A stretch of 64,000 nucleotides of DNA from Nilaparvata lugens (GCF_014356525.2 NC_052505.1:2538759-2602758); one strand, 5' to 3'; shown: positions 9,225-21,613, counted from the stretch's first letter. Made by a program: numbers and translations. The notes: generated by a model from the sequence alone, not told the origin.

Positions 9225-11750
9225 TGTGGTGCTCTTCCTGGGGGAGTCACTCTCACCTCCAAGGATAGGACAACACACTTAGGGTGATGTAATGCTGTAT
9301 TTAAATGCCTCACGTTGGGCCGGCAAATCATGTGGTGCGTTTTTTAACGGCTTCACACATGTAGGGTGAATCTTGCACTGAGTCAGTGGTGTAGTGGCTA
9401 TAAATTTTGCAATGGCGTGTGAGGACGCTGAGTGAACACCAGACTGATTGACTCACTACAAGACTCAATACAATTGTCGGAATCGCGGGAGGCCTAAACG
9501 CTCGCTCACCCTTGATTCTTCTAATGACAAATTGTATTGTGATGAAATTTTTATAAGTAGTGTAGCGGACGCTAAACACTGAATACGGATACCTTAAAAT
9601 TATTACCTGTGAAGAATGAGCATACAAAATCATACAGGTCGAGCAAAAATCCCGATGTAGATAATTTACGGGACTGCGTCTCTAATAAGTTCTGAAGGAT
9701 TAAAAATACGGTATTTGAACCAAATATCGTTCAGAATATACTTCGAGAACAGAGTCTTGTCGGGTTTTAAGCTCTATTGTAGGAATTTATATGATCTATG
9801 GCTGCCACTGCTGTACAATTGATGAGTTCGCTCCAAAGTCGAGGTAGGTAACAGATAAAAGCTGATATATGAGCAGGTAAGGACAAAGAATAAATATCTC
9901 GATCTGACCCCACTCGCTACATCCACTTAGACCTGTTCCAATATCCAGCTTGATTCAATTATTCCAATGATCGTATTCGATCGGTTCTTGATGATATAGA
10001 ACGTATCAGACACAATAATTGACAGGCTTAAGAAATAATCGAACTCAGAAAGCGAATTAACAAAACTGAAATATATTATAATAAAATATGTAATCATACA
10101 GTGCAGATTCAGAATTTGATTTACAGGTTGATAATAATTTAGCATTAATAGAATAGTTAAAAATTTTCTTGTGCTTGCATGATACCATGCGTGATTCAAC
10201 AGAATTTTACAATTGATAAAATTGAACAGTTTGAAAAAATAGTGAAAAAATGAATTATAGAAAATATTTTTTAAAATGTTCGGGGTCGTGGTTCAGGCAG
10301 CGGAGGATAGTTAATCAACTACAAATTCTTATAAATTAATATGAATAAATTCTAGGCTCTTAAATGCTAAAGCGCTTGTCGGCGTGGCCAATAATTTAAC
10401 GAAGAAAAATTTATGTTTTTCTGCACTGAAATATTTTCGAAGCGTAGATTGGGGCCCCTTTTAAAACTTATAACTCACGTGAATTTCCTTGGCGGTCGTG
10501 GTTTTCTTCTTTAGATCAAAAATCGTTTGATCGGCGGCAATCCAGGCTTCGGTTTCAGCACGTGGGGAATTTTAATTTAAATATCTCCTTCACCGAATTA
10601 ATTAAGGGATAGTTTACTTTAAGCTTTTAAATTTATCGATTGATGAAAACAGAAATTTATAAATAACAAATAGATTGGCCTAAAATATCGGCTCACAAAT
10701 AGAACATTTAAAAATCGAACAAGAAATTTTACAAATAGGTCTTTGGTAACTATGAAAGAGATCTACACGGTAAGGATTTCAAAAGGGAAGTGCTGCTCTT
10801 TTCTCTAAGCTTTTAGGCTAGACCTTGCTTCTCAGAATCTCGATGTAATAATTTGCATAAAAATTTGCCATTGGTAGAACGCTTGTGACGTAAACATGAC
10901 GTCAGTGGCAAGTAGTAGAATACAATTCCTTTAATTACAATAATAATTTAATTTATGTAATTCTTAAAACTGCTTAATCTTATAGACATAGTTCCTCTCA
11001 TACAATGTACATGTGCTAGTGTAACTGATAAGGCAGGGTTGGTGTCTGATAATAGATTAACATGTGTTGCTTTCAAACGATCACCGTCTTGGTGCTATTT
11101 CTATGCACTGTGATTGGTTTAGACCTACCAAAGAGATTTAATTACCATGTGGTTCAGTTGAATTAAATTATTAATAAATTAATATTCTTGTACAATTTTT
11201 ATTAGGTTTGAGATTATTATAATTAATTTCTGCCATTTTATCAATAATAGAATTTCATGCTATGACCTATTTAGTTACAATAAGACCTGACGCATAATAC
11301 AATTTCTTAAATAATAAATAATTTCAACAATAATACATACATTTTATTTTTTATTTGAAATTCTTGATCCTTTATTGATAGTTTTATAATTTTTAGGAAT
11401 GATATTTTACCTTGCATGAGAACCGGTATGATATTTGACAATGCTTTGGATCAGTCAGCTGCGTTCGAACTGTTTTAAAAACATCTGATCGATAGTAAAC
11501 AAGTGTAACCTCAAAATCGGTGAGCGATTCATAAATAATTTGTGCTTTATTCGCAAAATAATTATAATTTTATTGAATAATTTTCCTAGAAAAATATTCA
11601 GTACAGAACGGTACTCTTATCAATATACAGTTATTGATAAGTAAGCTTTATCGCTCGGTCGCTAACTATTCCTTTAGCAATTCTTTCATTTTAAAAGGTA
11701 ATCACAATTTTTCTCTCTTTTCATGAGATCTATTTGAAAGATTCATCACA
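9225..11750 (-). repeat. 3' LTR (about 2.53 kb)
   Basis: Matches 15488-18019 end to end. Just inside it, on the minus strand, is a short G-rich tract (CTGGGGGCTTTTG) in the polypurine-tract position, but it is interrupted by pyrimidines. An open stretch at 9328-9633, present in both LTRs, has no recognised domain. Confidence 0.85.
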
Positions 11751-13176
11751 CAAAAGCCCCCAGGATATTTTAAATAGGTAATTGGGAGACGAGTCGAAAC
11801 AATGACTATTTGAAAAATCCGATATTGTGATGAATACACTATTTCCTCTCCTTACTTCTACGAAAACTCAACACTTAACACTAAAAACAATATATCGTGC
11901 ACTTTCGGCTACGAAAAATAAATAATTGATTGTTCCTTCTATTGGATACAATCGAAATACAATAATTAATGAGGTCTCTTTGGATCCTTCATTAAAACAA
12001 CTCCACAACTTCCATTCACGGGTGGCTTATGAGCAGACCCATAACTATAACAAATATACAAAATTTCACATATTACTTCTTAAGATTTGAATAGTATTTG
12101 CAACAAATATAGACTTTCATCATTTTTTCATAGTTATTACAGGTTTCGACTCTTTGGTTTGGCTTTTACATAAATTGGGTGAGAGTGTGATTTTACTTCG
12201 GTGACTTGACAATCGTCTACCGTTTGACTCGAGCAATTCCTTATTTGCGCTTAGTACGTTGCGTACAAACAGGGTTACACTTGAAATGGCTTTCTTGATC
12301 TTTATCAATGCTGGTTACAAATATTAAGTCTTCAAGATTATATTTATCAATTTGAATTACAATTCATGATCTTTTGATGCAACAGTAATAAATTTCACAT
12401 TTGAAGGTAAGAATTTCATTTTCTTTGGAGTTTTTTAGAGATACATTCATATAACACAGAACATGCGCATTTCGTGCAATTTAACATAAATATATATTTT
12501 TGGTTGCGTTTTTGCTTATGATTTCACATTAAATAATAGGTTACAATAATTAACTAACGATATTGCTTTGATTCTATTAACATTTGACTCTAGGATTTCG
12601 TACACATTGGTTGGTGGGACGAAGAAAATTATCGAACAGGCTTTGGTTCTGAATAGATTTTTTCTATCGATTCTGTATTTCGAGGTTAGATTTACACATT
12701 TTTTCAAATAAACTTTGTTTATTTTCTTTCCTCCTATTCACTACTAATTTCATGTTATTTCTAATTTATAATTATTTTCCGTGGATAATATAATTCTTGT
12801 TTCTGTTTTTCAGTTGTGTAGATGATGCCAGGCGATTGTTTCGGTGATGACTGTAGCACGAGACTGATGGCTTGATCAGGTTGGTAAATTTTTAGAGTTG
12901 TCTTGTAGTTTTATTTTCTTCTGTTATTAAAGTTGATTTCGGTTTCTTCATTTGAAGTGAATTAATAATATTTCATTATTAGCTGAGATGCGGCGAAGCT
13001 TAGGTTATGTTGATTATTAGGCTGTAGTAGAAAGAGGCTAGTCTGCAAAGATATGATTCAATGGGTAGGCTGGGACTATGAGGAAGTTTGATAGTTGATG
13101 TATTCCACAAATGTAGTTTCCAGTTGATTGAAAAATTATTTCTTCCTTAAGCCCCCATCTAAATTTGATTCCTGAT
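11751..13176 (-). other. Interior of the LTR element downstream of gag, without pol
   Basis: About 1.4 kb of AT-rich sequence with only short frames (12120-12308, 12516-12707). No YxDD, integrase or protease motif was found in six frames. It occupies the place where pol would be in an autonomous element. Confidence 0.6.
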
Positions 13177-14115
13177 TTATTTCAAGTTCCCATTCCAATT
13201 TGCAACTATCCATTTTATTAAATTTGGCTTAAAACGAATGTGCCGACGAAGTAGGTAGATCTCTTCAGCCAATGTTGTCCTTCTTTGTTTACCGGTAACA
13301 TGCAGTTTAATCTTTTTAAACCTTACATGCCGGTGATGTGTGTGGATTCTTGTTGATAATATTTTCCTTTTTTGCATGCCGGTGTACAGTCTACTTGATT
13401 TTAACCGGACATGACTGCGGTGGTTGTAGGTCCTTCTTAATACTGTCTTCCTTTTTCCTTGCATGCTGGTAAAAGATTTGATGTAGGATTTCAGCCTTAT
13501 ATGACGGCGGTGTAGATGAATTCTATTAGTTGGTTTTCTTCTTTGACGTATTGTAATCCTTCTTGTTTGTTGTTTTGATTTGTAGGTTTTCAGTTTTGGT
13601 TGTGATTCTGATTTGTTGTATGTTTCCATTTCATTTCTATTGTTTATTGGACTATCTTCATGAATGCTGGGTTCATATGTTGCAGGCGCTGTCCTCGGTG
13701 GATGGATGGTGATGTGGGCGGTCGGCGGTCCGGGCTGCTCTTCCACTCGGCGGGCAACGTCCTTGGACTCCTGGTAGTCGGCGCGCGGTGGTATGGGCTG
13801 TCCCTCTACCTGATGGATGTCGTCCTCGGCCTGGCGGGCGATGTCGGCTGGTCCCTCTCGGCGTTCTGCGGTGTGCGGCGCGACTTCAGTCCTGACACTC
13901 TCGGTAAGTTGGTCTCCCATATATGTGCCATATTCGTTTGCCTGTTTTATGATCTTCTTTTCAAGTATGTTTGCTTCCGCATGCATGGGTTCAGGCTCTG
14001 GTCCAATATTGATTCTAATTGTCTGACTTTTCTCCTTGATTTGCCGTCCTAACATCCTGCTTCTTTCCGCTGCTTCCTCCAACTGTTGATCCAGTTTCTC
14101 AAAACCTTTGTTCAC
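13177..14115 (-). pseudogene. Continuation of the gag-like region: coiled coil, proline-rich linker and Arg/His-rich repeats
   Basis: This frame overlaps the previous one by 17 bases and is offset by one base. It opens with GTG in frame, not ATG, so a separate start is unlikely. It resumes the coiled coil (FEKLDQQLEEAAERSR), passes a Pro/Glu-rich linker, and ends in about four diverged ~28-residue repeats with cores RIHLHRRHIRLK, TYNHRSHVRLK, RIHTHHRHVRFK and IYLLRRHIRFK. The basic repeats may bind nucleic acid (inference). The frame is broken relative to the upstream part by a one-base shift: indel or frameshift site. Confidence 0.5.
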
Positions 14116-14650
14116 TTGCTTTCCTCCACTGTTGGATTTCCTTCTTCAATTCTTCTCTTGCTTGTTCGTTTTCTCTAATTAGTTCTTCATTTGCTTGTTT
14201 GCTTCCCCTAACCATATTGTTTAGCGTTTCATTTATTTGTTTCTTTTCTTCCTTTACTTCTTGGATTTCCTTCTTTAATTCTTCCTTTGTTTGTTCATAC
14301 ATCTTGGCTATTGCTTTCAGGAGGGTGTCCATATCCATGGCGGGATCGGGTGTACATCTAACGGTCATCCGCTGGTTCTTCATCCGAGCAACGGTACGAG
14401 AAATGGGAGTTCCTGACTCGGGGGCGTCGTCGTCCGTATGCTCTCCCGATGTTTCGTCCTCCGGCTCTTGGGCTGCCGACGGATCTTCCACTAGGATGCA
14501 GCTCTCCTCCACCTGTGTCGAAGATAAATCATCCAGTACATTGGGATGGAAATCGGCGGATGCGGTGGCGGATGCGGATGGCGGCGAACAATCGGGTGAG
14601 AGGTCCTCGGTATCCGACAGACTTGGATTGACCTGGTCGTTTCCTGCCAT
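14099..14650 (-). pseudogene. Gag-like N-terminal frame of the LTR element
   Basis: I take the Met at 14650 (MAGNDQVNPSLSDTEDL) as start; the frame is open further up to 14740, but that part looks like 5' leader. The first ~100 residues are acidic and Ser/Pro-rich. Then comes a Lys/Glu/Gln-rich coiled coil (TKEELKKEIQEVKEEKKQIN and repeats of REELKKEIQ-type heptads). It stops at 14099, inside the coiled coil, where the next frame continues it. Position and coiled coil fit a gag protein; no zinc knuckle or capsid homology is visible. Confidence 0.55.
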
Positions 14651-15464
14651 AGTTTGCGGAAAAATAGCACAACGAAAGTGTGCAGTGAATAAAAAACGTG
14701 AAAGTGTTGTGATATACAAAATAATTGGTAAGGAATCCAATAGAAATTGTTATAGCGCAGTAGTGAGTGAAATACAGAAAAAGTGGTTTAACAATGTGTT
14801 CAGTGATAAAATGAGTCAAGTTAGCAATATCGTTAACATAAAAATGACACGAACATACAGGATACACAGTGAACACTTATGCAGTAATACAGGTACGCCT
14901 CTTATAATTTATTATTACTATTATTATAAATATTTTATTCTTATAATTTCTTGCCGCAATTCTATATATAGGCTAGTGTTCTTCGCAAAATTTTATATAA
15001 AAGCAGTGATACTCTGCTTAAATTATTCCGCAATATATCCGTGATTTAATTTTACTTCCCTCTTTATGCTTTAAAAACTTTTAAAAATGTAAATAACTTC
15101 AATCCTCTTTTCTGTAAATATTTATAAATTGTTTCAATATAGACCTAATATTCTTCAAATAATATGACCTTTCTTATGATATCTCTTATACCTATGACTT
15201 ATAGTACGACCAATTTTCGAATAACACAATAATAAAATTCTGAGTTCGATTTTTTCTCTAAAAATTCATCAATCGATAAATTTCTTTTCTGTTCAAAAAT
15301 TGGGTATGGTACTTCTTGTTATTTTATATAACAGTGAATAGTCAATATTAAGTTCGAAAAAATTCACAACCATGAATTTTTCAAAAAATTTTCCCGTTGT
15401 CAGCGCTATAGTATACTGAGCAACTAAATAATCCTCGCAGTCGATTATCCACCTCTTCAATGCC
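14651..15464 (-). other. 5' leader of the LTR element
   Basis: Lies between the primer site and the gag-like start. AT-rich, no domain. Plus-strand open stretches here (up to 15044) are the antisense of gag and leader and are not credible genes. Confidence 0.5.
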
Positions 15465-15487
15465 TATCACTGTTGGGCGCCAAATCA
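15465..15487 (-). promoter_or_regulatory. Primer-binding site, tRNA-Lys-like
   Basis: Directly inside the 5' LTR end on the minus strand lies TGATT followed by TGGCGCCCAACAGTGATAGG. TGGCGCCCAAC is complementary to the 3' end of lysine tRNAs (family knowledge), where minus-strand DNA synthesis would begin. Confidence 0.65.
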
Positions 15488-18019
15488 TGTGGTGCTCTTC
15501 CTGGGGGAGTCACTCTCACCTCCAAGGATAGGACAACACACTTAGGGTGATGTAATGCTGTATTTAAATGCCTCACGTTGGGCCGGCAAATCATGTGGTG
15601 CGTTTTTTAACGGCTTCACACATGTAGGGTGAATCTTGCACTGAGTCAGTGGTGTAGTGGCTATAAATTTTGCAATGGCGTGTGAGGACGCTGAGTGAAC
15701 ACCAGACTGATTGACTCACTACAAGACTCAATACAATTGTCGGAATCGCGGGAGGCCTAAACGCTCGCTCACCCTTGATTCTTCTAATGACAAATTGTAT
15801 TGTGATGAAATTTTTATAAGTAGTGTAGCGGACGCTAAACACTGAATACGGATACTTTAAAATTATTACCTGTGAAGAATGAGCATACAAAATCATACAG
15901 GTCGAGCAAAAATCCCGATGTAGATAATTTACGGGACTGCGTCTCTAATAAGTTCTGAAGGATTAAAAATACGGTATTTGGACCAATATCGTTCAGAATA
16001 TACTTCGAGAACAGAGTCTTGTCGGGTTTTAAGCTCTATTGTAGGAATTTATATGATCTATGGCTGCCACTGCTGTACAATTGATGAATTCGCTCCAAAT
16101 TCGAGGTAGGTAACAGATAAAAGCTGATATATGAGCAGGTAAGGACAAAGAATAAATATCTCGATCTGACTCCACTCGCTACATCCACTTAGACCTGTTC
16201 CAATATCCAGCTTGATTCAATTATTCCAATGATCGTATTCGATCGGTTCTTGATGATATAGAACGTATCAGACACAATAATTGACAGGCTTAAGAAATAA
16301 TCGAACTCAGAAAGCGAATTAACAAAACTGAAATATATTATAATAAAATATATGATCATACAGTGCAGATTTAGAATTTGATTTACAGGTCGATAATAAT
16401 ATAGCATTAATAGAATAGTTAAAAATTTTCTTGTACTTGCATGATACCATGCGTGATTCAACAGAATTTTACAATTGATAAAATTGAACAGTTATGAAAA
16501 AATAGTGAAAAAATGAATTATAGAAAATATTTTTTTTAAAATGTTCGGGGTCGTGGTTCAGGCAGCGGAGGATAGTTAATCAACTACAAATTCTTATAAA
16601 TTAAATGTGAATAAATTCTAGGCTCTTAAATGCTAAAGCGCTTGTCGGCGTGGCCAATAACTTAACGAAGAAAAATTTATGTTTTTCTGCACTGAAATAT
16701 TTTCGAAGCGTAGATTGGGGCCCCTTTTAAAACTTATAACTCACGTGAATTTCCTTGGCGGTCGTGGTTTTCTTCTTTAGATCAAAAATCGTTTGATCGG
16801 CGGCAATCCAGGCTTCAATTTCAGCACGTGGGGAATTTTAATTCAAATATCTCCTTCACCGAATTAATTAAGGGATAGTTTACTTTAAGCTTTTAAATTT
16901 ATCGATTGATGAAAACAGAAATTTATAAATAACAAATAGATTGGCCTAAAATATCGGCTCACAAATAGAACATTTAAAAATCGAACAAGAAATTTTACAA
17001 ATAGGTCTTTGGTAACTATGAAAGAGATCTACACGGTAAGGATTTCAAAAGGGAAGTGCTGCTCTTTTCTCTAAGCTTTTAGGCTAGACCTTGCTTCTCA
17101 GAATCTCGATGTAATAATTTGCATAAAAATTTGCCATTGGTAGAACGCTTGTGACGTAAACATGACGTCAGTGGCAAGTAGTAGAATACAATTCCTTTAA
17201 TTACAATAATAATTTAATTTATGTAATTCTTAAAACTGCTTAATCTTATAGACATAGTTCCTCTCATACAATGTACATGTGCTAGTGTAACTGATAAGGC
17301 AGGGTTATTGTCTGATAATAGATTAACATGTGTTGCTTTCAAACGATCACCGTCTTGGTGCTATTTCTATGCACTGTGATTGGTTTAGACCTACCAAAGA
17401 GATTTAATTACTATGTGGTTCAGTTGAATTAAATTATTAATAAATTAATATTCTTGTACAATTTTTATTAGGTTTGAGATTATTATAATTAATTTCTGCC
17501 ATTTTATCAATAATAGAATTTCATGCTATGACCTATTTAGTTACAATAAGACCTGACGCATAATACAATTTCTTAAATAATAAATAATTTCAACAATAAT
17601 ACATACATTTTATTTTTTATTTTGAAATTCTTGATCCTTTATTGATAGTTTTATAATTTTTAGGAATGATATTTTACCTTGCATGAGAACCGGTATGATA
17701 TTTGACAATGCTTTGGATCAGTCAGCTGCGTTCGAACTGTTTTAAAAACATCTGATCGATAGTAAACAAGTGTAACCTCAAAATCGGTGAGCGATTCATA
17801 AATAATTTGTGCTTTATTCGCAAAATAATTATAATTTTATTGAATAATTTTCTTAGAAAAATATTCAGTACAGAACGGTACTCTTATCAAATATACAGTT
17901 ATTGATAAGTAAGCTTTATCGCTCGGTCGCTAACTATTCCTTTAGCAAATTCTTTCATTTTAAAAGGTAATCACAATTTTTCTCTCTTTTCATGAGATCT
18001 ATTTGAAAGATTCATCACA
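15488..18019 (-). repeat. 5' LTR (about 2.53 kb)
   Basis: On the minus strand it runs from TGTGATGAATCTTTCAAATA to AGAGCACCACA. It differs from the other LTR only at scattered sites (for example near 15855, 15983, 16086, 16381 and 17308) and a few one-base indels, which implies a recent insertion. The end nearest the interior contains an embedded copy of the primer-site junction. Confidence 0.85.
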
Positions 18020-18111
18020 CTATCCATAGTGAACAAGATCAATTATTGTACCTAATTGATGATACTTATCGGGATGATGCTTTCTGCTCAAAATTTAATA
18101 ATATATTTTTC

Positions 18112-18640
18112 CTACAGATACCCTGAAAAGTGACCATTTGTGCACTGATTGCAGGCTGCAAAGAATCACTTTTCCGCACTAGTGCGCAAAGTGAGTACTT
18201 TGCGTACTCCAGATTTGCAGCATGACAACGCTAAATAGTTAGTAGGTTATATGGAGCACCAGTGCAGCAAAATCAAAATTAAGTTGGTAACAGTGACTGC
18301 TGTGGCTGCTATAGTGAGCAGAGGTGCAACGAAGCACAACGCGCTAATTATTAAGTATATATTATAATGGAGGACAACGACAGCACAGTGCCACCACAGC
18401 ACACACCACACAGCTGCCCCCCGCCATTCAAACACTACTACATTATTCAGGCAATTTTACCCATAATTACCCACTTTTCATATTCAATGGTAACTGTAGG
18501 AAAAATTAATGTGAAATACGTGCGCAAAGTTCGTTTGCTGCACTCAAGAAACCATTCCGCCCTCGCCTACGGCTCGGGCGTAAACGTTTCTTTCGATGCA
18601 GCAAACTGTCACTTTGCGCACTAGTTGCACAAATAACTAT
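18112..18640 (+). mobile_element. ~0.5-kb repeat with CCTACAGTTAC / GTAACTGTAGG ends (family S), copy 1
   Basis: Starts CCTACAGATACCCTGAAAAG. It carries GGTAACAGTGACTGCTGTGG, ATGGTAACTGTAGGAAAAAT and several copies of GCGCAAAGT or its mirror. It ends ACTAGTTGCACAAATAACTA. A Pro/His-coding insertion-like stretch near 18365-18440 is absent from the other copies. Tandem with the next copy. Confidence 0.7.
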
Positions 18641-18642
18641 TT

Positions 18643-19150
18643 CCTACAGTTACGTTGAAAAGTGGCCATTGCTGCACTGATTACAGAACGCAAAGAATCA
18701 CTTTTCCGCTCTAGTGCGGGAAAAATTTTTCTGCACTCCAGATTTGCAACATGACAACGCAAAATAGTTAGTAGGTTATATGGAGCAACAGTGCAGCAAA
18801 ATCAAAATGAAGTTGGTAACAGTGACTGCTGTGGCTGCTATAGTGAGCAGAGGTGCAACCAAGCACAACGCGCTAATTATTAGTAGATATTATAACCAAC
18901 GACAACATTTTTATTCAATTTGACAATAAATTAAGGTTTTTATCAATAATAAAATTACACAGAAAAACATTTGATGGATTTCAGGCAATTTTACCCATAA
19001 TTACCCACTTTTCATATTCAATGGTAACTGTAGGAAAAACTTAATGTGAAATACGTGCGCAAAGTTCCTCTGCTGCACTCAACAAACCATTCCAATTACT
19101 CAGTAAACGTTTCTTTTGGTTTCACTAGTTGCACAAATAACTATTTTTCA
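18643..19150 (+). mobile_element. Family S, copy 2 (tandem)
   Basis: Same start (CCTACAGTTACGTTGAAAAG), interior and end as copy 1, without the extra stretch. It contains TTTATTCAATTTGACAATAA, as does the inverted copy at 30643-31168. Confidence 0.7.
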
Positions 19151-19266
19151 CGAGAAGCTATCTTCAGAAAAGCTGTGTCATAGTAGGCTATGTACTATAC
19201 TGTGGGTGGTAAAATATTGTAGAGAAAATATGATTATTTATGATAATAGTGTTCAATTTTCATATC

Positions 19267-19498
19267 AGACTAGCAGGTAACCCGTGCTTCGCAAGTGTAT
19301 ATTCCAAAACTTGATTCACTAAAATCTTGAAGAATTGAAAATAGGCCTCATCTTCGGTTAATTGAGAATCTCTATGGAAAATTTCAAGTTAATCAGTCCA
19401 GTAGTTCAGACGTGATGATGCGTCAAACATAATTCTTCTATTCCGTACGTGTGTAGGCCTACGCCAGTTCTTCCCTTTATAATAGTATAGATAATGTC
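19267..19498 (+). repeat. Repeat with AGCAGGTAACCCGTGCTTCG start
   Basis: Runs to TATAATAGTATAGATAATG and contains AATTGAGAATCTCTATGGAA and GTCCAGTAGTTCAGACG. Related blocks occur inverted or partial at 34787-34930 and 55605-55740. This type of dispersed, short interspersed end sequence is common in insects; the class is uncertain. Confidence 0.5.
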
Positions 19499-19708
19499 TT
19501 GTAACTTCTTATAAGTTTAAGCCTTCGAAAGTCTTTTTTACTGTATAATATCTCAATATCTAAGACTTGAATCGATCCAAATTCCGAATTTGATTTTGGA
19601 TACCTGAATGAATTCAAAATGACTAAAGATGGAAATTACCGAGATATTGCAATTATTCAAATGCTAATGGATAAACTATCATTATTAAACGAAAATCCAA
19701 ATTGAATG

Positions 19709-19960
19709 CTGTAATCCACCCCGAAGACTTCTGCTACTGCAAATATTGACAACAGGGTAAACAGCTAGATGGAAATTCGATGAGCGCTACTATTCAAAAA
19801 ATTTTCGAATATGTCAATATTAATAATTTTTTCAATGTGTCGATATTTGCAGTAGCAGAAGTCTTCGGGGTGATTTACAGCATTCAATTTGGATTTTCGT
19901 ACTATACTTTTCACCACGTCCGGGGTGAATTACAACATTTAAATGGATTTTCGTTCAATA
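19709..19960. mobile_element. SINE tail fragments in inverted arrangement
   Basis: CCCGAAGACTTCTGCTACTG (19720-19739) and its mirror CAGTAGCAGAAGTCTTCGGG (19850-19869) flank about 110 bases. Both match the tail of the tRNA-derived SINE at 6589 and 7921. The tRNA head is absent. Confidence 0.55.
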
Positions 19961-19979
19961 ATAATAATCAAAAATGAAT

Positions 19980-20640
19980 TTACAGTAAAGCCCTGTACAC
20001 ACACACACACACATCGTTTTTTGTTCGACCTTATGAACTCTATCAGATTTTATCGAAGCTTGACAGACATCATCTGTATGAAATCATCTGTTTAAGTTAA
20101 TCTAATATCTAATATAATTTATAAGGACGGAAAAATATCGTACGAACAAAATACTATGTGTGTGTAGCTATGTCAGTTTTTAACTTCTTCGATAAGTTTG
20201 CAAATTGTGTAATATGTCAATATAAAGGACTTGAATCTGTACAAATTTCGAATTTGATTTCGAATGTCTGAATGAATCCAAAATGAATTCACAGTAATGT
20301 GTCAGTTTTCAGCTTCTAAACAATATGATTATGTAATATGGAAAATGAATTAATATGTCAGTTTTTAATTCCTTAACAATACGATTATGTAATATGGGAA
20401 CCAATTGTCATGAGCTTGAAGTTTGTAATTTGCCTGATATTTTCACTTAATACAGTTCCATAATAATAGTGTATTATGTAATCAACAATTTGCCTTCTAA
20501 GTTGCACGAACTTTTGAAAGTGAAAGTCCACGTTTGAATATACTCTTAAAACTTTTCCCATTGTTTGTAAGCGGTGGAATTTCAAGTTAAAACACAACAG
20601 TCACAAGCTTCTTCTATAGGCGCTATCTTTCTCCAACTGC
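19980..20640. repeat. Unassigned, with a weak tandem of TGTCAGTTTT...TGTAATATGG units
   Basis: Similar ~55-130-base units begin near 20172, 20299 and 20355. A short (AC)n is at 19998-20013. No gene seen. Confidence 0.4.
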
Positions 20641-20764
20641 TCACTCTCTCACTTCCTCTCTCTCTAGTAACAACTGCCTAGTAACAAGCTTTGTAACAAT
20701 TGAAGAATAAATTATATCTATCTATCTCTCTCTTCCTCACTCATCCCCTCTCTCACATTAGTAG

Positions 20765-21058
20765 GAATCTCACGTTAGTGGGAAGGATATTTTGAATATT
20801 CTTTCCGAAGAATGGACATTGATATGTCCAAAGCTCCGCCAATTTATGTAGATGCATAGCAATATAATTTTCTATATTTATTATATTACAAATATTGCTT
20901 TTTCATATCATATACAGTTCAATAATTATTTTCTTAGTCTATATTATGTAAAATCATCTATAATTCTGCTGTATTGTAAGCTATTGTATATAAGTGTATG
21001 AGCCAGTATATATTGTAATCTACATAAATAAAGTACTCAATCAATCAATCAATCTCAT
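20765..21058 (+). mobile_element. Retroposon 3' end with (TCAA)n tail (family L), flanked by CT tracts
   Basis: Carries GTTAGTGGGAAGGATATTTT, CTTTCCGAAGAATGGACATT and AAGCTCCGCCAATTTATGTA, then ATGTAGATTACA-type text, AATAAAGTACTCAATCAATC and more TCAA. The polyadenylation-like AATAAA and simple tail suggest a LINE-dependent retroposon. Other copies: 37995-38255 (+), 49685-49985, 50757-51055 and 51645-51936 (-). Confidence 0.65.
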
Positions 21059-21613
21059 ATAAGTGCATAAGTCAGTATATATTGTTGTAATCTACATGAA
21101 AAAAGTACTCAATCATTCTCTCTCTTTCCGGCAACATTCAATAATCTTGTATATTATGTGAGTCAACTTCTAAATCGGTTTTCATTCACAGAAGTTGAAA
21201 GCGAGAGCATATTTTATTTCTGGTTGACCTGAGAAATACAATCGGCTTGAAATGGAAGCTCAAAGCTCTTGTAGATTCTTTGTTTGGAATCGTATGTGGA
21301 AGAAAAATTTAACGCTTGTTCCAAGAAATTCCACTTTTTTGGTTGGCTATTCAAGGAAAACTCGGAAAAATCATGCGTGAAAACCCTCATTCTCGGAATG
21401 CCATCTCCTCGTTTTTATACATTATACTGGTTTTAATCCGTAATGATCAGGAATCCTGAGAAAAGTCACTCTCTCTACAATATGTATTTTGTTACTAACT
21501 TGATCATTTTTTCAAACATTCCATGTTCTATGCGAATCTACTTTCGAATTTTCACTACTATAAGGACATGCAGTCATCAATTTTAAATATTAGAACAATA
21601 TGCTTGTTTCCAC

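Larger units (their letters stand above)
9225..18019 (-). mobile_element. Non-autonomous LTR retrotransposon with long LTRs, complete and flanked by CTAT duplications
   Basis: Long near-identical repeats 9225-11750 and 15488-18019 bound a ~3.7-kb interior. Both LTRs start TGTG and end CACA. CTAT stands outside each end (9221-9224 and 18020-18023), a 4-bp target duplication as in Ty3/Gypsy and some Bel/Pao elements. The primer site lies next to the right-hand LTR and the gag-like frames are on the minus strand, so transcription runs right to left. No reverse transcriptase, RNase H or integrase was found, so it would need enzymes supplied by another element. Confidence 0.88.

Noticed and set aside
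9328..9633. 101-residue frame repeated in both LTRs as a possible LTR-encoded protein
   Set aside because: No domain, and its presence in both LTRs follows from LTR identity. Not enough to call a gene.
13660..15044. Plus-strand open frames of 130 and 281 residues
   Set aside because: They are antisense to the gag-like frames and leader of the LTR element; codon content mirrors the minus strand.
18367..18624. 85-residue frame with a Pro/His start as a host exon
   Set aside because: It lies within a family S repeat whose other copies lack the frame.
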